Of a stretch of 50,821 bases of DNA, positions 7,980 to 16,098 are shown piece by piece. The position numbers and the translations under genes were made by a program. The stretch comes from Pseudarthrobacter albicanus (GTDB taxonomy: Bacteria > Actinomycetota > Actinomycetes > Actinomycetales > Micrococcaceae), in NCBI RefSeq assembly GCF_018224015.1, contig NZ_JAGPOT010000020.1, positions 1-50,821 on the forward strand, written 5' to 3'. How positions within the stretch are numbered: the first letter of the stretch is position 1; every line of letters starts with the position of its first letter. The notes below the pieces were generated by a model, which was not told the origin of the DNA, did no database searches, and worked only from the letters and a program-made list of their open reading frames with translations.

Positions 7980-8468
7980 ATGAGTGATCCAATCGTCATT
8001 TTGACAGAAGAGCCCCTCGGTGCGGATGACCGCGTCAACATTGAAACCCTCGTCGCCGGCGGTGATGCACCCCTCGTGGTCCTCGTCCCGGCCAACACCG
8101 AACGCCACCTGCTGGTGGATTTCCTGGAGAACCTTTCCCTGCTGGAGATCGCCAAGGCCTTCCGCGAACTGACGGAGTCCCCCGACCCCGCCGCCGAGCG
8201 GGCCGAAGCCTCCGAGACCCTGGCCGCCTCGCTCACTGCGCTGGCCGGGCTGGGTGGAGGAGTCAGCGGCCAGATTGTCGAGGGCCGGCCCGTGGAGGGC
8301 CTCGTGGCCAAGGTCAAGGAACTCGGCGCCGGGCAGGCGGTCGTCATCACGCGCCCGCACGCCCTCGCCGACACCTTCCACACCGACTGGGCCAACAAGG
8401 CCCAGGACCGGCTGGGCCTGCCCGTGCTGCATCTGTACGCCGGTTCGGGATTTATCGGGGACTCCTGA
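7980..8468 (+). CDS. Conserved small alpha/beta protein, function unknown
   Basis: 162 residues, acidic, without membrane segments. It starts MSDPIVILTEEPLGADD and ends LGLPVLHLYAGSGFIGDS. Alternating beta-strand and helix predictions (PLVVLVPANTERHLLVDFL, GAGQAVVITRPHALADTFH) suggest a Rossmann-like or universal-stress-like fold, but the ATP-binding G-x2-G-x9-G(S/T) motif of the stress proteins is not visible, so I do not assign that family. The TAGGCT box 6 nt before ATG implies a leaderless transcript. msrB follows 13 bp downstream, so both may be cotranscribed. Similar proteins are, to my knowledge, found in Micrococcaceae without a known role. Confidence 0.8.
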   Translation: MSDPIVILTEEPLGADDRVNIETLVAGGDAPLVVLVPANTERHLLVDFLENLSLLEIAKAFRELTESPDPAAERAEASETLAASLTALAGLGGGVSGQIVEGRPVEGLVAKVKELGAGQAVVITRPHALADTFHTDWANKAQDRLGLPVLHLYAGSGFIGDS

Positions 8469-8481
8469 GCGTTATTCAGCC

Positions 8482-8958
8482 ATGAACATCTTTAACAACA
8501 GGCCAAAGGTCGCGCCCGTGGCAGCGCCTGCCGCTGAGACTGCCACCGAAAAGCCTGGCAAGACCGACGAGCAGTGGCGCCAGGAACTGACCCCCGAGGA
8601 ATACCGTGTGCTGCGCCAGGCCGGCACCGAGCGGCCCTACACGGGTGAGTACTGGGATACCCACACCGCCGGCGTCTACCAGTGCCGGGCCTGCGGCGCC
8701 GAACTCTTCACGAGCAAGGAAAAGTTCGACTCCCACTGCGGCTGGCCCTCGTTCTGGGCACCGCTGGCAGAGGAAACCGTCCGCTACATCCACGACCGTG
8801 CCCTGGGGATGGAGCGCATCGAGGTGCGCTGTGCCGCGTGTGATTCCCATCTGGGCCATGTGTTCGAGGGCGAGGGCTATGGCACGCCCACGGACCAGCG
8901 GTATTGCATCAACTCGGTCTCGCTCAGGCTCGTCACGGCGGACGACGCCGGGAACTGA
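8482..8958 (+). CDS. msrB: Peptide-methionine (R)-S-oxide reductase MsrB
   Basis: 158 residues. Reduces methionine-R-sulfoxide in oxidised proteins, in the cytosol, recycled by thioredoxin. The catalytic Cys142 is in DQRYCINS. Structural zinc is bound by Cys68/Cys71 (CRAC) and Cys117/Cys120 (CAAC), so it is the zinc-containing form. The SHCGWPSFW and DSHLGHVF signatures are present. ATG 8482 gives MNIFNNRPKV; a longer frame from 8254 overlaps the preceding gene and is rejected. It follows the 7980 gene by 13 bp without its own obvious promoter. A short Pro/Ala-rich N-terminal tail precedes the catalytic domain. Confidence 0.95.
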   Translation: MNIFNNRPKVAPVAAPAAETATEKPGKTDEQWRQELTPEEYRVLRQAGTERPYTGEYWDTHTAGVYQCRACGAELFTSKEKFDSHCGWPSFWAPLAEETVRYIHDRALGMERIEVRCAACDSHLGHVFEGEGYGTPTDQRYCINSVSLRLVTADDAGN

Positions 8959-9073
8959 GGCCTGCTGCCGGGTCCCGTACCAGCGGTGCCCGGCCAGCCA
9001 GGGGGCAGCCCGCTGGAGCTGGAGCGCTTCTCCCCCACAGGTTGGCCCAGACTTTCTTATGCTCAACCATATT

Positions 9074-9105
9074 TTGCGTTAGAGATTCTGTTTGCTTGCT
9101 ACGCT
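9074..9105 (+). promoter_or_regulatory. Candidate promoter of DUF6421 gene
   Basis: An AT-rich stretch unusual for this genome contains TTGCGT (9074-9079) and TGCTACGCT with a TACGCT -10 candidate (9100-9105). Spacing is 18-20 bp depending on register, so only the region is proposed. Confidence 0.3.
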
Positions 9106-9138
9106 CGCCGTAGACGCACCAAGCAACCAGGAAGGCCC

Positions 9139-10560
9139 ATGTCGATGACCACGACCGCTACCACCGCACCGGCCCACGTCACCTCGGAATCCCCGGAGTG
9201 GCTGGCGCTCAAGGCTGCTGCCACCGCCCTGCAGGCACTCCAGGTCCAGGACGGATCCGTGCCGGATCCTGCCGCCCACGAGGCGGCCGCCGGCTATGTC
9301 GGGACCATCACGGACGCGGTCACCGCGCTCTCCCCGGCCTTTCCGCACGACGCCCGCTACCTGGAACTCCTCGTCACCGATTTCGGCCGGTGGTCCGCCG
9401 GCGGCTTCGGCGTGCCCGACTTCCTGGATTCGCTGCTGGCCTTCGAACCGCAGCAGCACCGGGTCAACGGACTGCAGCACCTCGTCGTCTTCCCGATGTA
9501 CACCCAGAACGGCAGCAGCAGCCGCCTCGTCGAGGCCGTGCTGATCGAGGTGATCTGGCCCGGGTTCGTCGCCGGCCTCGAGGAGGGCGGGTACTCGAAC
9601 AAGCTCTTCGTTCCCATCCGCTTCCTGGACTTCACCCCCGGCTACGACACGAACTCCGCCGTGCTGTTCCCGGAGACGGTCGCCGTCCGGGCAACGCCCA
9701 CCTTCACCTGGGGCGCCATCTTCGCCGACCGCGAAGCCGCCCGCTTCCGGCGTGTCGTCCGCGCCGCCACCGGGATCACCTCCCTGCAGCTTCCCGGGGA
9801 CGCCGCCGCCCTGCTCGAGGACCAGCAGCTGGCCGAGGAGACGTTCGTCATGTGGGACCTCATCCATGACCGCACCCACATGCGCGGGGACCTGCCCTTC
9901 GATCCGTTCATGATCAAGCAGCGCATGCCGTTCTTCCTCTACTCCCTCGAGGAACTCCGCTGTGACCTGACGGCCTTCCGCGAATCCGTGCGGATCGAAA
10001 AGGACGGCAACGCGGACCCCGAAGCACGCCGGCACGCCAAACTGGTCCAGTACGCCGTGATCTTCGACCGGATCTTCCGCTTCGCCATCACCGGGAACCG
10101 TGTCCGCAACTACGACGGCCTCGGCGGCCAGCTGCTCTTCGCCTGGATGCACCAGCACCATGTCCTGCACTGGACCGACAGTAAGCTCAGCATCGACTGG
10201 GACCAGGCCGCGGACGTCGTCATCGGACTCGGCGCCCGGATCGAGGAGCTTTACTGGCGCTCCATCGACCGCCCCAAGACCGCCCACTGGCTGGCCGCCT
10301 ACGAGCTGGTCTCCGGCACGCTCACCCCCAACCCTGCCTCCGTCTGGGCGAAGGGCGCCGGCGCCCTGCCCCTGGCCGGCCCGCCGCGCGGCCTCACCGA
10401 CCAGGTGCTCGACGACGAGTTCCCGCTCTCGATGTTCTACGAGGCCCTCGAGAAGAAGATGCGCCCCGTCATCGACTCCACCGCCGGGATCACGGGGTCG
10501 TCAGACACCAACACAGAGGCCGGCACCGGCACCGCCACGCCGGCGATGAAAGCCCGATGA
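9139..10560 (+). CDS. DUF6421 family protein
   Basis: 473 residues from ATG 9139, preceded by CCAGGAAGG. No signal peptide or membrane segment. The family has no established function that I know. Highly conserved-looking blocks are HRVNGLQHLVVFPMYTQNGS, FVPIRFLDFTPGYDTNSAVL, WDLIHDRTHMRGDLPFDPFM and YSLEELRCDLTAF. The last two blocks carry His243-x3-His247 and, 24 residues later, Glu271-Glu272-x-x-x-Asp276. That spacing is reminiscent of zinc-metallopeptidase ligands (compare HExxxH and EECRAD of dipeptidyl peptidase III). This is inference. It overlaps the downstream SDR gene by ATGA, implying translational coupling and a shared process. Confidence 0.88.
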   Translation: MSMTTTATTAPAHVTSESPEWLALKAAATALQALQVQDGSVPDPAAHEAAAGYVGTITDAVTALSPAFPHDARYLELLVTDFGRWSAGGFGVPDFLDSLLAFEPQQHRVNGLQHLVVFPMYTQNGSSSRLVEAVLIEVIWPGFVAGLEEGGYSNKLFVPIRFLDFTPGYDTNSAVLFPETVAVRATPTFTWGAIFADREAARFRRVVRAATGITSLQLPGDAAALLEDQQLAEETFVMWDLIHDRTHMRGDLPFDPFMIKQRMPFFLYSLEELRCDLTAFRESVRIEKDGNADPEARRHAKLVQYAVIFDRIFRFAITGNRVRNYDGLGGQLLFAWMHQHHVLHWTDSKLSIDWDQAADVVIGLGARIEELYWRSIDRPKTAHWLAAYELVSGTLTPNPASVWAKGAGALPLAGPPRGLTDQVLDDEFPLSMFYEALEKKMRPVIDSTAGITGSSDTNTEAGTGTATPAMKAR

Positions 10561-11351
10561 GTGCCCCTCGCAGCCTGAATGTGCTGGTGACCGGCGGCAG
10601 CGGCCCGTCCGGCATCGCCACCGCCCGGGCCCTGCACCGGGCCGGCCACACGGTGTTCACCGTCGGCTCGGACCCGCACCGCATCGAGGCCGCTGCCGCC
10701 GAGGCGGGCAGCGGCGTCACGCCGCTGGTCTGCGACCTCGCGCACCTGGCGGACGTCCGCGCCCTGCACTCCGCTGTGCACGCCGCGCTGGCGCCAACAG
10801 CCGGGGGGATCGACGGCGTCATCCACCTGGTCGGGGGCTGGCGCGGCGCGAAGGGCATCACGGACCAGAGCGACGAGGACTGGGATTTCCTGGAACGCGG
10901 CGCCATCACCACGCTGCGGAACGTCACGCGGGTCTTCTACGACGACCTCGCCGCCTCGGAGGCCGGGCGCTTCGCCATGGTCTCCTCCGCCGCCGTCGGC
11001 ACGCCGGCGGCGGGGACCGCCAGCTACGTGGCTGCCAAGGCTGCGGCCGAGGCCTGGACCCTGGCCGTGGCGGACGGGTTCCGGCGCGCCCAGTCCGGTA
11101 ACGCCGGCCAGGGCCCTGCCGGTGCAACCGGCGCCCCCGCCGCCGGGCCGGATGCCCAGCCGGAAACCCAGCACAGCGCCGCCGTCGTCTTCGTGGTCAA
11201 GGCCCTCGTGGACGCCCGGATGCGCGCAAAGTCCCCCGAACGCACCTTCCCCGGGTTCACCGATGTGGAGGAACTGGCGGCCGCCGCCGTCGGGCTTTTC
11301 ACCGCTCCCGCGGCCGGACTTAACGGCCGGCGGCTGCTGCTGGCCCAGTGA
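10557..11351 (+). CDS. SDR family oxidoreductase
   Basis: 264 residues of the short-chain dehydrogenase/reductase family. The cofactor loop is TGGSGPSGIA (12-21), an IHLVGGW strand follows the fold, and the catalytic set is Ser143/144, Tyr157 and Lys161 (SYVAAK). GSDPHR after the second strand suggests an NADP(H)-type selectivity loop, though weakly. A low-complexity Gly/Ala/Pro insertion (about 180-205, GNAGQGPAGATGAPAAG) replaces the usual substrate loop. The ATG overlaps the stop of the DUF6421 gene. Substrate unknown; the pairing suggests that it acts with the DUF6421 product. Confidence 0.88.
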   Translation: MSAPRSLNVLVTGGSGPSGIATARALHRAGHTVFTVGSDPHRIEAAAAEAGSGVTPLVCDLAHLADVRALHSAVHAALAPTAGGIDGVIHLVGGWRGAKGITDQSDEDWDFLERGAITTLRNVTRVFYDDLAASEAGRFAMVSSAAVGTPAAGTASYVAAKAAAEAWTLAVADGFRRAQSGNAGQGPAGATGAPAAGPDAQPETQHSAAVVFVVKALVDARMRAKSPERTFPGFTDVEELAAAAVGLFTAPAAGLNGRRLLLAQ

Positions 11352-11389
11352 ACCGGGCCGGACACCGCAGCGATGGACCCGGACCTCTC

Positions 11390-11395
11390 TAGACT
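11390..11395 (+). promoter_or_regulatory. -10 box for leaderless threonine aldolase mRNA
   Basis: TAGACT followed by six bases (GAAAGC) and the GTG start at 11402. Confidence 0.45.
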
Positions 11396-11401
11396 GAAAG
11401 C

Positions 11402-12517
11402 GTGAGCAAATCGATGACCAGCACTGTTGTAACCGGCACCGTTGAAGCCGGCCCTGCCAAGACCGCGGTGCGGCTCCACGATCCGTCCGTCCGCGGCTTC
11501 GCCTCGGACAACTACTCGGGCGTCCATCCCGAAGTGCTGGCGGCCCTCGCCGCCGCCAACGAAGGCCACCAGGTTTCCTACGGCGAGGACGACTACACCG
11601 CCCGGCTGGTCCAGCTCATGGAGCAGCATTTCGGCGCCGGGATCGAATGCTTCCCCGTCTTCAACGGCACCGGGGCCAACGTCCTGTCGCTGCAGTCCCT
11701 GCTGCCCCGCTGGGGAGCGGTCATCTGCGCCTCCACGGCCCACATCAACATGGACGAGAACGGCGCGCCGGAACGGATCGGCGGGATCAAACTCCTCCAG
11801 GTCCGCACGGCCGACGGCAAACTCACCCCGGAGCTGATCGACCAGGAAGCCTGGGGCTGGGGCGACGAGCACCGCGCGCAGCCGCTGGCCGTATCCATCA
11901 CCCAGACCACCGAGCTGGGCACCTGCTACACGCCCGGGGAGGTCCGGGCGATCGCGGAGCATGCCCATTCCAAGGGCATGAAGCTGCACATGGACGGCGC
12001 CCGCCTGGCCAACGCGGCCGCACACCTGAACGTGCCGCTGAAGGCCTTCACCCGCGACGCCGGCGTGGATATCCTTTCATTCGGCGGCACCAAAAACGGC
12101 CTGCTCTTCGGTGAAGTCGTCGTGGCCCTGAACCCCGAGGCCGCACAGGGACTCGTCTACCTGCGCAAGATGAACATGCAGCTGGCCTCCAAGATGCGCT
12201 TCATGTCCGCGCAGTTCATCGCCCTCCTCGAGGGCGACCTGTGGCTGCGGTCGGCCGCGCACGCCAACGCGATGGCCGCCCGGCTGCGCGCCGGCGTCGA
12301 GTCGGTTCCCGGCGTCGAGCTGACCCAGAAGACCGAGTCCAACGGCGTCTTCGCCATCCTGCCGGCCGGCACGGCGGACCGGCTGCGCCGCTCCTTCCGC
12401 TTCTATGACTGGAATGAAGCCGCAGGGGAAGTCCGCTGGATGTGCTCCTTCGACACCACCGAGGACGACGTTGATTCCTTCATCGCCGCCATCCGGCGCG
12501 AGCTCGCGGCCGCGTAG
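11402..12517 (+). CDS. Low-specificity L-threonine aldolase / beta-eliminating lyase family
   Basis: 371 residues, PLP-dependent fold type I. Threonine aldolases cleave L-threonine or L-allo-threonine to glycine and acetaldehyde. The N-terminal SDNYSGVHPEVLAAL and EDDYTARLVQLMEQHFG are typical. The PLP contacts include FNGTGANVLSL, a MDGARLANAAA aspartate/arginine segment and the Schiff-base lysine Lys231 in SFGGTKNGLLFGE. The GTG 11402 start is supported by the -10 box 6 nt upstream. An in-frame ATG four codons later is possible. Some relatives are phenylserine or hydroxyaspartate aldolases, so exact specificity is open. Confidence 0.9.
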   Translation: MSKSMTSTVVTGTVEAGPAKTAVRLHDPSVRGFASDNYSGVHPEVLAALAAANEGHQVSYGEDDYTARLVQLMEQHFGAGIECFPVFNGTGANVLSLQSLLPRWGAVICASTAHINMDENGAPERIGGIKLLQVRTADGKLTPELIDQEAWGWGDEHRAQPLAVSITQTTELGTCYTPGEVRAIAEHAHSKGMKLHMDGARLANAAAHLNVPLKAFTRDAGVDILSFGGTKNGLLFGEVVVALNPEAAQGLVYLRKMNMQLASKMRFMSAQFIALLEGDLWLRSAAHANAMAARLRAGVESVPGVELTQKTESNGVFAILPAGTADRLRRSFRFYDWNEAAGEVRWMCSFDTTEDDVDSFIAAIRRELAAA

Positions 12518-12580
12518 CCGGGCAGGCATCCGCCCGGCCCGGCGGCGGCGAGCCTGCCGGGCATGCGGGCACCCGTTGCA

Positions 12581-12586
12581 TAACCT
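12581..12586 (+). promoter_or_regulatory. -10 box for leaderless DUF3000 mRNA
   Basis: TAACCT followed by six bases (TCCATT) and GTG 12593. Confidence 0.45.
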
Positions 12587-12592
12587 TCCATT

Positions 12593-13252
12593 GTGAACTC
12601 ACTCGACCAGGTTCCGGCAGATTTCCTCTTTGCCCTCGGAACCCTTCGACACGCACGATGCCGCAGCGAACTGCGCCTGGCCGAGATTCCGGCGCCGTCA
12701 CGGCTCGCACCCTTTGCCGTCGCACTGGGTGCGGAAGTCATCGTACCAGGGGATGCCAGCGGTCCAGGCCCCGTCCACGGGCCGGCCGCCGCGGGCTTCG
12801 AACCGGCCGCCGGCAGCGAGGACATCGAGCTGGCCACCGGCCGCTTCATCCTGCTCCATGATCCCGAGGGCTCCGCGGTCTGGGACGGCCAATTCAGGGT
12901 CGTCACCTACATCCGGGCCCAGCTCGAGCCCGAAATGGGCAACGACCAGATGCTCGGCTCGGTCGCCTGGACCTGGCTGGTCGAGGCGCTGGAGAACCAC
13001 CAGGCGCCCTACCGTTCGGCCGGCGGCACGGCCACGCGCGTGCTGTCGGAAAGCTTCGGCACGCTTTCGGACCGGCCCGATTCGATCGACGTCGAACTCC
13101 GGGCCTCGTGGACTCCCGCCGGACCGGACATCACCACGCATCTGGAGGCGTGGTCGGAGATGGTGTGCACTTTCGCCGGGCTCCCACCGCTCCCCGAAGG
13201 CGTCACACCCCTCCCCCGGCGGCGGCCGGGACAGGCCCCAGCACGGGCATGA
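12593..13252 (+). CDS. DUF3000 domain-containing protein
   Basis: 219 residues. It matches the actinobacterial DUF3000 family: VPADFLFALGTLRHARCRSELRLAEIPAPSRLAPF, then ATGRFILLHDPEGSAVWDGQFRVVTY and SVAWTWLVEALENHQAPY, with SWTPAGPDITTHLEAWSEMVCTFAGLPPLP near the end. No known enzymatic motif, signal or membrane segment. The family nearly always sits beside an RNase D/HRDC gene, as here (62 bp downstream), which suggests a linked but undefined role. The start is GTG with a -10 box at leaderless distance. Confidence 0.9.
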   Translation: MNSLDQVPADFLFALGTLRHARCRSELRLAEIPAPSRLAPFAVALGAEVIVPGDASGPGPVHGPAAAGFEPAAGSEDIELATGRFILLHDPEGSAVWDGQFRVVTYIRAQLEPEMGNDQMLGSVAWTWLVEALENHQAPYRSAGGTATRVLSESFGTLSDRPDSIDVELRASWTPAGPDITTHLEAWSEMVCTFAGLPPLPEGVTPLPRRRPGQAPARA

Positions 13253-13299
13253 GGCGGCGCGTTCTGCCGCCTGCGCCGTCCTGGACCCAGCGGTGTCGG

Positions 13300-13305
13300 T
13301 AAACT
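13300..13305 (+). promoter_or_regulatory. -10 box upstream of RNase D gene
   Basis: TAAACT, with nine bases to ATG 13315. Predicts a leader of zero to three nucleotides. Confidence 0.35.
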
Positions 13306-13314
13306 GTAGTCATC

Positions 13315-14673
13315 ATGACCCCTCAAAATCCGGAAATCACCACGGCCGGCGCCGTACCAAATAAGACAGAGGCCGGTGACGCTACAGCCCACATCACGGT
13401 GGAAGGCTTTGACAGCCTCGTCCCCGAGGTCATCGACCTCGATGCCCCCCGGGACGGCGTGCCGCTCGTCATCGAAACCCAGGCAGGCCTGGAACGCTGC
13501 GCAGCGGCCCTGGCCGCAGGCCACGGCCCGGCGGGAGTGGACGCCGAACGCGCCTCCGGCTTCCGTTACGGCCAGCGCGCTTTCCTCGTCCAGATCCGCC
13601 GTGAAGGCTCCGGCACCTGGCTGATCGACCCCGAGCCCTTCGGGGACCTGCGGATCATCAACGACGCCCTGGGCGGCGTGGAGTGGATCCTGCACGCCGC
13701 GAGCCAGGACCTCCCGTGCCTGTCCGAACTCGGCATGTGGCCCGACCGGCTCTTCGACACCGAACTCGCCGCCCGGATCGCCGGCCTCCCGCGCGTGGGG
13801 CTCGCCGCCGTGATCGAGCAGCTCCTGGGCTTCGGCCTGGCGAAGGAACACTCCGCGGCCGACTGGTCCACCCGGCCGCTCCCGGAACCCTGGCTGCGCT
13901 ACGCGGCCCTCGACGTCGAGGTCCTCACCGAGCTGCGCGAAGAACTCATTGAACTCCTCCTGGCCGACGGCAAGCTCGACTTTGCCGAACAGGAATTCGC
14001 GGCCATCCTCGAGGCCGGCCAGGCCCCGCCCCGCGTCGACCCGTGGCGCAAGACCTCGGGACTGCACCAGATCCGCGACCGCCGCCAGCTGGCCGCCGTC
14101 CGCGAACTCTGGCTGGAACGCGACTCGCTGGCCCAGAAGCGCGACGTGGCCCCCGGCCGGCTCATCCCGGATTCGGCCCTCGTGGCCGCGGCCAGGGCGA
14201 TGCCTGCCACCGTGCCGCAACTGCTGGGCACCAAGGGCTTCCATGGCCGGGCGGCCCAGCGCGAAGCCCCGCGCTGGCTGCGCTGCATCAGCACCGCCAG
14301 GTCCCTGGAAGAGCTTCCTCCCTTGCACCTGGCCACCAACGCGCCCCCGCCCCCGCGCGTCTGGGCCGACCGGGATCCGGAGGCGGCCGCACGGCTTGCC
14401 ACCGCCCGTCCCATGCTGCAGGCCAAGGCCGAGGAACTGAACCTGCCGGTCGAGAACCTGCTGACCCCGGACTACCTCCGCCGCGTGGCCTGGCGCCCGC
14501 CGGCCGAGCTCAGCGAGGAAGGCCTGGCCGAGGAGCTGGCGAACCTCGGGGCGCGGCAATGGCAGATCGAGATCACCGCACCCCTGATCACCGAGGCCTT
14601 CCTGCATCCCCGGCCCGTGCCGGAGAAGGAGCCCAGGGCGGCAGCCGAAGCGGCTCCCGGCGCCACCCCCTAA
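13315..14673 (+). CDS. Ribonuclease D-like 3'-5' exonuclease with HRDC domain
   Basis: 452 residues. The DnaQ-like exonuclease domain (about 50-215) shows the acidic ladder of RNase D: GVDAERASGFRY (ExoI), HAASQDLPCLSELGMWPDRLFDTELAARI (ExoII) and YAALDVEVLTELREEL (ExoIII). An HRDC nucleic-acid-binding domain follows (about 240-320, LAAVRELWLERDSLAQKRDVAPGRLIPDSALV), plus a C-terminal helical extension. Likely processes 3' ends of tRNA or other structured RNAs. ATG 13315 has no ribosome binding site, consistent with a leaderless message. The gene sits between DUF3000 and the beta-oxidation operon, a common actinobacterial order. Confidence 0.92.
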   Translation: MTPQNPEITTAGAVPNKTEAGDATAHITVEGFDSLVPEVIDLDAPRDGVPLVIETQAGLERCAAALAAGHGPAGVDAERASGFRYGQRAFLVQIRREGSGTWLIDPEPFGDLRIINDALGGVEWILHAASQDLPCLSELGMWPDRLFDTELAARIAGLPRVGLAAVIEQLLGFGLAKEHSAADWSTRPLPEPWLRYAALDVEVLTELREELIELLLADGKLDFAEQEFAAILEAGQAPPRVDPWRKTSGLHQIRDRRQLAAVRELWLERDSLAQKRDVAPGRLIPDSALVAAARAMPATVPQLLGTKGFHGRAAQREAPRWLRCISTARSLEELPPLHLATNAPPPPRVWADRDPEAAARLATARPMLQAKAEELNLPVENLLTPDYLRRVAWRPPAELSEEGLAEELANLGARQWQIEITAPLITEAFLHPRPVPEKEPRAAAEAAPGATP

Positions 14674-14692
14674 CGACCCGGACTCACCCTCC

Positions 14693-14721
14693 TTGCCAGC
14701 TATATTACTGGCGGGTAACAT
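14693..14721 (+). promoter_or_regulatory. Promoter of the fadA-fadB operon
   Basis: TTGCCA (14693-14698), a 17-bp spacer, then TAACAT (14716-14721). Close to the group-1 sigma consensus in both hexamers and spacing, the best -35/-10 pair in the window. Confidence 0.55.
14705..14718. promoter_or_regulatory. Operator candidate in the fadA-fadB promoter
   Basis: Palindrome TTAC-TGGCGG-GTAA overlapping the spacer and -10 box. Its position would let a TetR-type fatty-acid repressor block RNA polymerase. The regulator is not in the window; identity is inference. Confidence 0.45.
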
Positions 14722-14811
14722 GTTGCTTGATGCCGCCCGGATCACTGCTGCCATCGGCGATTGCCGCCCTTGGCCGCAGCTCCGGCACCATGTCTCGATG
14801 AGGAGCAACAC

Positions 14812-16098
14812 GTGAGCCAAGCCAGCAGCAGCGGAAAAGCCAGCAGCGCAGGTCCCCGCACCGTGCGCGACGTCGTCTTTGTCGACGGCGTCCGCACCCC
14901 GTTCGGCCGCGCCGGCGAGAAGGGCATCTACGCGGGTACCCGCGCCGATGACCTCGTGGTCAAGTGCATCCGCGAACTGCTGCGCCGCAACCCGTCCCTG
15001 CCCGCCGGGCGGATCGATGAGGTTGCCATCGCGGCCACGACACAGACCGGCGACCAGGGCCTGACCATCGGCCGCACCGCCGCCCTGCTGGCCGGGCTGC
15101 CGCGCACGGTACCCGGCTTCGCGATCGACCGCATGTGCGCCGGCGCCATGACCGCCGTGACCACGACGGCGAGCGGCATCGGCTTCGGCGCCTACGACGT
15201 CGTGATCGCCGGCGGCGTGGAGCACATGGGCAACCACCCAATGGGCGCCGGCGCGGACCCCAACCCGCGGTTCATGTCCGAACGGATCGTGGACCCGGCC
15301 GCCCTGAACATGGGCAACACGGCCGAGAACCTGCACGACCGCTTCCCTGCCATCACCAAGGACCGCGCCGACGCCTACGCCGTCGCCTCGCAGGACAAGC
15401 TGGCCGCCGCCTACTCAAACGGCCAGATCCAGCCGGATCTGGTGCCCGTCGCAACGATGAAGCCCGGACAGGGCTGGACCGTCAACACCGTGGACGAGCC
15501 GCCGCGTCCCGGCACCTCGCTGCAGGACCTCGCCGCCCTCAAGACCCCGTTCCGCGCCCATGGCCGGGTCACCGCCGGAAACGCGGCAGGATTGAACGAC
15601 GGCGCCACGGCCGCCCTGCTGGCCTCCGCCGACGCGGCCGCGGAACTCGGCCTGCCGGTCAGGATGCGCCTGGTCAGCTATGCCTTCGCCGGCGTCGAGC
15701 CCGAGGTCATGGGCATCGGCCCGGTCCCGGCCACGGAGAAGGCCCTGAAGAACGCCGGGCTCGGCATCGAAGACATCGGCCTCGTCGAGATCAACGAGGC
15801 CTTCGCCGTCCAGGTCCTCAGTTTCCTGGACCACTTCGGCATCGCCGACGACGATCCCCGCGTCAACCGCTACGGCGGCGCGATCGCCGTCGGACACCCG
15901 CTGGCCTCCTCCGGCGTCCGGCTGATGAACCAGCTGGCCCGCCAGTTCGAGGAGGATCCCTCCGTGCGCTTCGGGCTGACCACGATGTGCATCGGCCTGG
16001 GCATGGGAGCCTCCGTCATCTGGGAGAACCCGCACCACGCCGAGTACGGCACCGCTTACCCCGAGTCCGCCACCACCCAGACTGGAGCCCAAGCATGA
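14812..16098 (+). CDS. fadA: Acetyl-CoA C-acyltransferase (thiolase, FadA-like)
   Basis: 428 residues. Catalyses thiolytic cleavage of 3-ketoacyl-CoA, the last step of beta-oxidation. The acylated nucleophile is Cys109 (IDRMCAGAMTAV); the second-half signatures are EINEAFAVQ, NRYGGAIAVGHPLASSG (His) and TMCIGLGMGASV (Cys). GTG 14812 is supported by AGGAG at 14801-14805. Its stop overlaps the start of the multifunctional alpha-subunit gene (ATGA), so the two proteins are made in a fixed ratio, as expected for a fatty-acid oxidation complex. Transcription likely begins at the promoter about 90 bp upstream. Confidence 0.95.
   Translation: MSQASSSGKASSAGPRTVRDVVFVDGVRTPFGRAGEKGIYAGTRADDLVVKCIRELLRRNPSLPAGRIDEVAIAATTQTGDQGLTIGRTAALLAGLPRTVPGFAIDRMCAGAMTAVTTTASGIGFGAYDVVIAGGVEHMGNHPMGAGADPNPRFMSERIVDPAALNMGNTAENLHDRFPAITKDRADAYAVASQDKLAAAYSNGQIQPDLVPVATMKPGQGWTVNTVDEPPRPGTSLQDLAALKTPFRAHGRVTAGNAAGLNDGATAALLASADAAAELGLPVRMRLVSYAFAGVEPEVMGIGPVPATEKALKNAGLGIEDIGLVEINEAFAVQVLSFLDHFGIADDDPRVNRYGGAIAVGHPLASSGVRLMNQLARQFEEDPSVRFGLTTMCIGLGMGASVIWENPHHAEYGTAYPESATTQTGAQA

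Noticed and set aside
7315..7992. ORFs through the intergenic repeat array
   Set aside because: Their peptides repeat because the DNA repeats; no start signals or families.
8254..8481. Longer msrB start at 8254
   Set aside because: It would overlap most of the preceding gene and adds sequence unlike MsrB; ATG 8482 gives a normal MsrB length.
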